From an uncultured Oscillospiraceae bacterium (lineage in GTDB: Bacteria > Bacillota > Clostridia > Oscillospirales > Acutalibacteraceae), in contig CAJKJS010000039.1 in assembly GCA_905200265.1 (NCBI GenBank), positions 1 through 9,179 of the forward strand: a DNA stretch of 9,179 bases. Direction: 5' to 3'. Positions 6,502-9,179 of this stretch are shown here, one piece after another; position 1 is the stretch's first letter, and each line of letters opens with the position of its first letter. The notes beneath the pieces were generated by a model, which searched no databases, was not told the DNA's origin, and saw only the letters and a list, made by a program, of their open reading frames with translations. The position numbers and the translations under genes were made by a program.

Positions 6502-7161
6502 TTACCGGTATGGAATCATCTTGCCGTTATATAAACAGGTGCGGGTGGGCCGGTCAAATAGCTTTAAACCCGCATATTTTTCCGCCGCCTGCTTTACAAG
6601 CGACGGGTTCACCCCGCCGGAAAGGCCTGTAGGCAGCGTAATGGAAAGCCGCAGCCACCCGTTTTCCATCCGGCGCAGGGACCAGTCTGTCAGATAGGGC
6701 GCCAGCTCAAAATCTTTCGGGCCCTTTTTCGTGTGCTTTTCCACAATCAGGGAATCCCGTCCCATCACGTCCCGCAATGTCTGTTCCGCCTGTTCAGCCG
6801 GGACAGGTGACGGATCATAGTCAATTTCATAATGAGCAAACGCAATTTCGTGGGTGGCCATCACCGGTTCCGTTACATCATACACGTGAATATCCAGCGG
6901 CAAGGCCCCGTTTAATTTCTGCATAAGCAAAAAGGGGTCCATATCTTCTACTAGGCGCACATCCATGCATTCCCGCACTCCGTTCATACCAAGAGACAAG
7001 GGCATAGCAAAGCTGACAAACACATGAGGATTAAATCCCTGGGTATACCACAGGGGCAACCGTGTTTTGTGAAACGCCCGGGCCATACACCGGTTTAAAT
7101 CCAAATGGGAAATATACCGGGCCGTATCCTTTTTTTCAAACCAGATTCGTACGTTTTTCAA
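6502..7161 (-). CDS. Radical SAM-linked protein (TIGR03936 / DUF2344 family), TTG start
   Basis: This 219-residue protein belongs to the DUF2344 family, found beside or fused to TIGR03960-type radical SAM proteins; the function is not established. Family hallmarks are the N-terminal 'R-Y-I-S-H-L-D-L-x-R' and then LPLWYTQGFNPHVFVSFAMP with 'P-L-S-L-G', 'E-C-M-D-V-R-L', and a C-terminal part with 'R-T-C-L-Y-N-G'. The frame is open to 7245, but those extra residues (proline-rich, then arginine-rich) lie inside the upstream gene and do not look like the family. The chosen start is TTG at 7161, which gives KNVRIWFEK and has GGGGGAGG 8 bases upstream. It overlaps the radical SAM gene by 26 bases, which points to coupled expression and a joint role. 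No signal peptide or membrane segment is seen. Confidence 0.85.
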   Translation of the reverse strand: MKNVRIWFEKKDTARYISHLDLNRCMARAFHKTRLPLWYTQGFNPHVFVSFAMPLSLGMNGVRECMDVRLVEDMDPFLLMQKLNGALPLDIHVYDVTEPVMATHEIAFAHYEIDYDPSPVPAEQAEQTLRDVMGRDSLIVEKHTKKGPKDFELAPYLTDWSLRRMENGWLRLSITLPTGLSGGVNPSLVKQAAEKYAGLKLFDRPTRTCLYNGKMIPYR

Positions 7162-8992
7162 AACAGATTCCTCCCCCGTAGCACGCGGCCCCGCACCCCG
7201 AACACGCTTCCCGGCAGTTGGGCGTGGTGGCGGCGGCGTAGGCACGGCGGCATTCTTCGATCAAAAACGATTTTTTTACCCCGTAATCCAGGTGATCCCA
7301 CGGCAACACTTCGTCAAAGCTGCGGCGGCGGTTGGCGTAAAACGTGGGGTCTACCTGCAAATCCTTAAATGTATCCATCCACGTTTTCATGGAAAAACAA
7401 TTGTCCCATCCGTCAAACCGACAGCCCCGGCGCCACGCTTCTTCCAGTACCGCGCACAGCCGCCGGTCGCCCCGGGCGAACACCGCTTCCAAAAAGCTGC
7501 CGTCGGCCGCGTGGTAGTTCACCTGCAATTTACGGCTGTGGTTGGCGTGCACCAGGTGCTGCTGCTTTTCCCGGAAACTTTCCATAGTGTCCTGGGGTTC
7601 CCACTGGAAGGGGGTAAAGGGCTTGGGTACAAACGCGGCAGCGCTCACCGTTACACTCACCGCCGGGCCCTTAGGCCGGTCTTTGCAGGCGTAAAAGGCG
7701 TCGATCACCTTTTGCCCCAGGGCGGGAATGCCTTCTACATCCTCCATGGTTTCCGTGGGCAGACCGATCATAAAATACAGTTTCACCCGGCTCCATCCGG
7801 CCCGGAAAGCAATGTCGACGGTTTTCATCAGTTCGTCTTCCCGCACGTTTTTATTGATCACATCCCGCAGCCGCTGGGTACCGGCTTCGGGCGCAAACGT
7901 CAGGCCGCTTTTGCGCACAGTTTTGATTTTTTCCGTCAGTTCGGTGGAAAACCCGTCCACCCGCAAAGACGGCAGAGAAATGCCCACTTTCCGCTCTTTT
8001 GTCCAATCGAGCATGGTATCCAGTAAACTATTCAGTTCGCCATAATCGCTGGTGCTCAGCGACGAAAGGGATACTTCATCGTACCCGGTGGATTCGCACA
8101 GCGCCCGACACTGCTCATTGATCACCGGCACGCTCTTTTCCCGCAAAGGCCGGTACAGAAAACCGGCCTGGCAGAACCGGCATCCCCGAATGCAGCCGCG
8201 CATGACTTCGCTCACAGCCCGGTCGTGTACAATATCGATAAACGGCACCACAAATTTATCGGGGTAGTAGGACTTGTCCATGTCCATCATCACCCGCTTG
8301 TGTACCACGGTGGGCGCCCCCTCTTTGGGGGTAACGGCGTGAATGACGCCGCTTTCTTCATAACTGACGTCATACAGGGCCGGCACATAGCATCCGGGTA
8401 CCTTTGAAGCCCGGCGCAAAAATTCCCGGCGACTTACGCCTTCCTCCCGGCAGGCGCGATAGAGATCCATCACTTCCAGGTCGACTTCTTCGCCTTCCCC
8501 TAAAAAGAAAATGTCGATAAAATCGGCCAAAGGTTCCGGGTTGCAGGCACACGGCCCCCCTGCCACCACAATGGGGTCCTGTTCCCCGCGATCTTCACTG
8601 CGCAGCGGAATCTGCCCCAAATCCAACATATTGAGCACATTGGTATAACTCAGTTCATACTGTAACGTAAACCCAATAAAATCAAAGCAACGCAGCGGGT
8701 CGCCGCTTTCCAGTCCATACAGCGGAATATGGTGCTGCCGCATCAGGTCTTCCATATCTACCCAGGGGGCAAAGACCCGTTCGCACCAGATGTCGTCCCG
8801 TTCATTAAAGAGGCTGTATAAAATTTTCATGCCCAAATGGGACATACCCACTTCGTACGTATCGGGAAAACAGAAGGCAAACCGCAGCAGCCCTTCCCGC
8901 TTTTCTTTTACAACACTGTTCATTTCGCCGCCCACATAGCGGCCCGGTTTGGTAACCAGCGGCAACAGCCGCTCGATCTGCTGATTGATCAT
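7136..8992 (-). CDS. B12-binding-type radical SAM protein (TIGR03960 family)
   Basis: The 618-residue product is a radical S-adenosylmethionine enzyme of unknown substrate. The N-terminal part (about 35-180) resembles the B12-binding-like domain of the family, starting FCFPDTYEVGMSHLGMKILY and including the 'V-A-G-G-P-C-A-x-N-P-E-P-L' stretch near 143-155. The [4Fe-4S] motif CxxxCxxC is C267, C271, C274 in RGCIRGCRFCQAGF, followed by SLSTSDY, SLPSLRVD, TFAPEAGTQRLR and FMIGLPTE. The C-terminus carries a separate cysteine group C593, C597, C600, C604 and C610. The frame is open to 9166, but the upstream part includes a promoter; ATG at 8992 has GGGAG 9 bases upstream and begins MINQQIERLLP. 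The 3' end overlaps its DUF2344 partner. In other Clostridia this pair usually precedes RNase G and rplU, not rplS. Confidence 0.9.
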   Translation of the reverse strand: MINQQIERLLPLVTKPGRYVGGEMNSVVKEKREGLLRFAFCFPDTYEVGMSHLGMKILYSLFNERDDIWCERVFAPWVDMEDLMRQHHIPLYGLESGDPLRCFDFIGFTLQYELSYTNVLNMLDLGQIPLRSEDRGEQDPIVVAGGPCACNPEPLADFIDIFFLGEGEEVDLEVMDLYRACREEGVSRREFLRRASKVPGCYVPALYDVSYEESGVIHAVTPKEGAPTVVHKRVMMDMDKSYYPDKFVVPFIDIVHDRAVSEVMRGCIRGCRFCQAGFLYRPLREKSVPVINEQCRALCESTGYDEVSLSSLSTSDYGELNSLLDTMLDWTKERKVGISLPSLRVDGFSTELTEKIKTVRKSGLTFAPEAGTQRLRDVINKNVREDELMKTVDIAFRAGWSRVKLYFMIGLPTETMEDVEGIPALGQKVIDAFYACKDRPKGPAVSVTVSAAAFVPKPFTPFQWEPQDTMESFREKQQHLVHANHSRKLQVNYHAADGSFLEAVFARGDRRLCAVLEEAWRRGCRFDGWDNCFSMKTWMDTFKDLQVDPTFYANRRRSFDEVLPWDHLDYGVKKSFLIEECRRAYAAATTPNCREACSGCGAACYGGGICFEKRTNLV

Positions 8993-9041
8993 CCGGTCAT
9001 TCTCCCTTTTTCCCTGTCCCACAAGGGTGGTTTTGCTGTTT

Positions 9042-9070
9042 ATTATACCGGGTTTTGGCCTGCAATGCAA
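9042..9070 (-). promoter_or_regulatory. Promoter of the radical SAM operon
   Basis: TTGCAT (9065-9070) and a consensus TATAAT (9042-9047) are 17 bases apart on the minus strand. Transcription would start near 9035, about 43 bases before the ATG at 8992. Its position inside the upstream open frame is the main reason to reject a longer N-terminus for the radical SAM protein. Confidence 0.75.
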
Positions 9071-9091
9071 CCGCCCTATCCTACCGGGCGG
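9071..9091. repeat. 6-bp GC-rich inverted repeat next to the -35
   Basis: CCGCCC (9071-9076) and GGGCGG (9086-9091) are a perfect inverted repeat with a nine-base loop, touching the -35 hexamer of the radical SAM promoter. It has no T-run after it on either strand, so it is a poor terminator. It could be an operator or a weak end signal for an upstream gene. Confidence 0.45.
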
Positions 9092-9179
9092 GAAAGGAGG
9101 CACAAAAGTAAATACCCGCACAATAGTAGTAGCGATACATTGCCATTTTGTTCCAACAGTCCCCAAAATCCCAGCGACA
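9076..9179 (-). CDS. Possible C-terminal end of an upstream gene, hydrophobic tail (partial)
   Basis: One minus-strand frame is open from the window edge to a TAG at 9076-9078, giving about 33 residues ending VSLLLLCGYLLLCLLSRPVG. The leucine-rich stretch looks like a membrane helix. The stop falls just before the radical SAM promoter, which fits a gene ending here. The two other minus-strand frames are also open over most of this stretch (one stops at 9081-9083), so the choice of frame rests only on the membrane-like composition. I do not recognise the protein. In some Clostridia a membrane-bound M50 peptidase precedes this radical SAM gene, but nothing here shows that motif. Confidence 0.3.
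   Translation of the reverse strand, partial: SLGFWGLLEQNGNVSLLLLCGYLLLCLLSRPVG

Noticed and set aside
9093..9110. AAAGGAGG on the plus strand as a ribosome binding site for a divergent gene
   Set aside because: No ATG, GTG or TTG lies at a suitable distance; the next bases give GTA and stop codons.
8993..9166. N-terminal extension of the radical SAM protein by 58 residues
   Set aside because: The extension contains a consensus promoter at 9042-9070 and does not resemble the family; ATG at 8992 has its own ribosome binding site.

Overview
The window looks like chromosomal DNA from a Gram-positive Clostridia-type bacterium, probably near the Oscillospiraceae/Ruminococcaceae, with moderate GC content. 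The evidence is strong AGGAGG-type ribosome binding sites, several TTG starts, a short one-TM LepB, the rplS-lepB-rbgA-rnhB-yraN order known from Clostridia, and an anaerobe-type B12-binding radical SAM pair. This assignment is inferred from gene content; no database search was made.

All eleven confidently called genes are on the minus strand, so transcription runs from high to low coordinates. It starts at about 9040 with a promoter for a B12-binding radical SAM protein (TIGR03960-like) and its overlapping partner (TIGR03936/DUF2344-like). A 265-base gap follows, holding phased A-tracts, a second promoter and a structured leader in front of rplS (ribosomal protein L19). A strong intrinsic terminator lies just after rplS. 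Beyond it comes a compact run of seven genes: lepB, rbgA/ylqF, rnhB, yraN, an M19 dipeptidase, thrC and a metallophosphoesterase. Junctions in this run overlap or are 16 to 27 bases apart. A separate extended -10 promoter then drives tig (trigger factor), whose first 28 codons reach the window edge at base 1.

The cluster is mainly housekeeping: ribosome protein and 50S assembly (rplS, rbgA), RNA/DNA hybrid removal (rnhB), protein export (lepB), protein folding (tig), amino acid metabolism (thrC, dipeptidase), plus poorly characterised proteins (YraN, COG1768-type phosphoesterase, radical SAM pair). I see no mobile element, CRISPR array, tRNA, rRNA or phage gene. I found no convincing new multi-gene system. 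The parts most worth a second look are the rplS upstream region and leader (phased A-tracts, a perfect 8-bp nested hairpin, competing helices, possible Shine-Dalgarno pairing), the terminator between rplS and lepB with no evident second promoter, and the placement of the radical SAM pair next to rplS.
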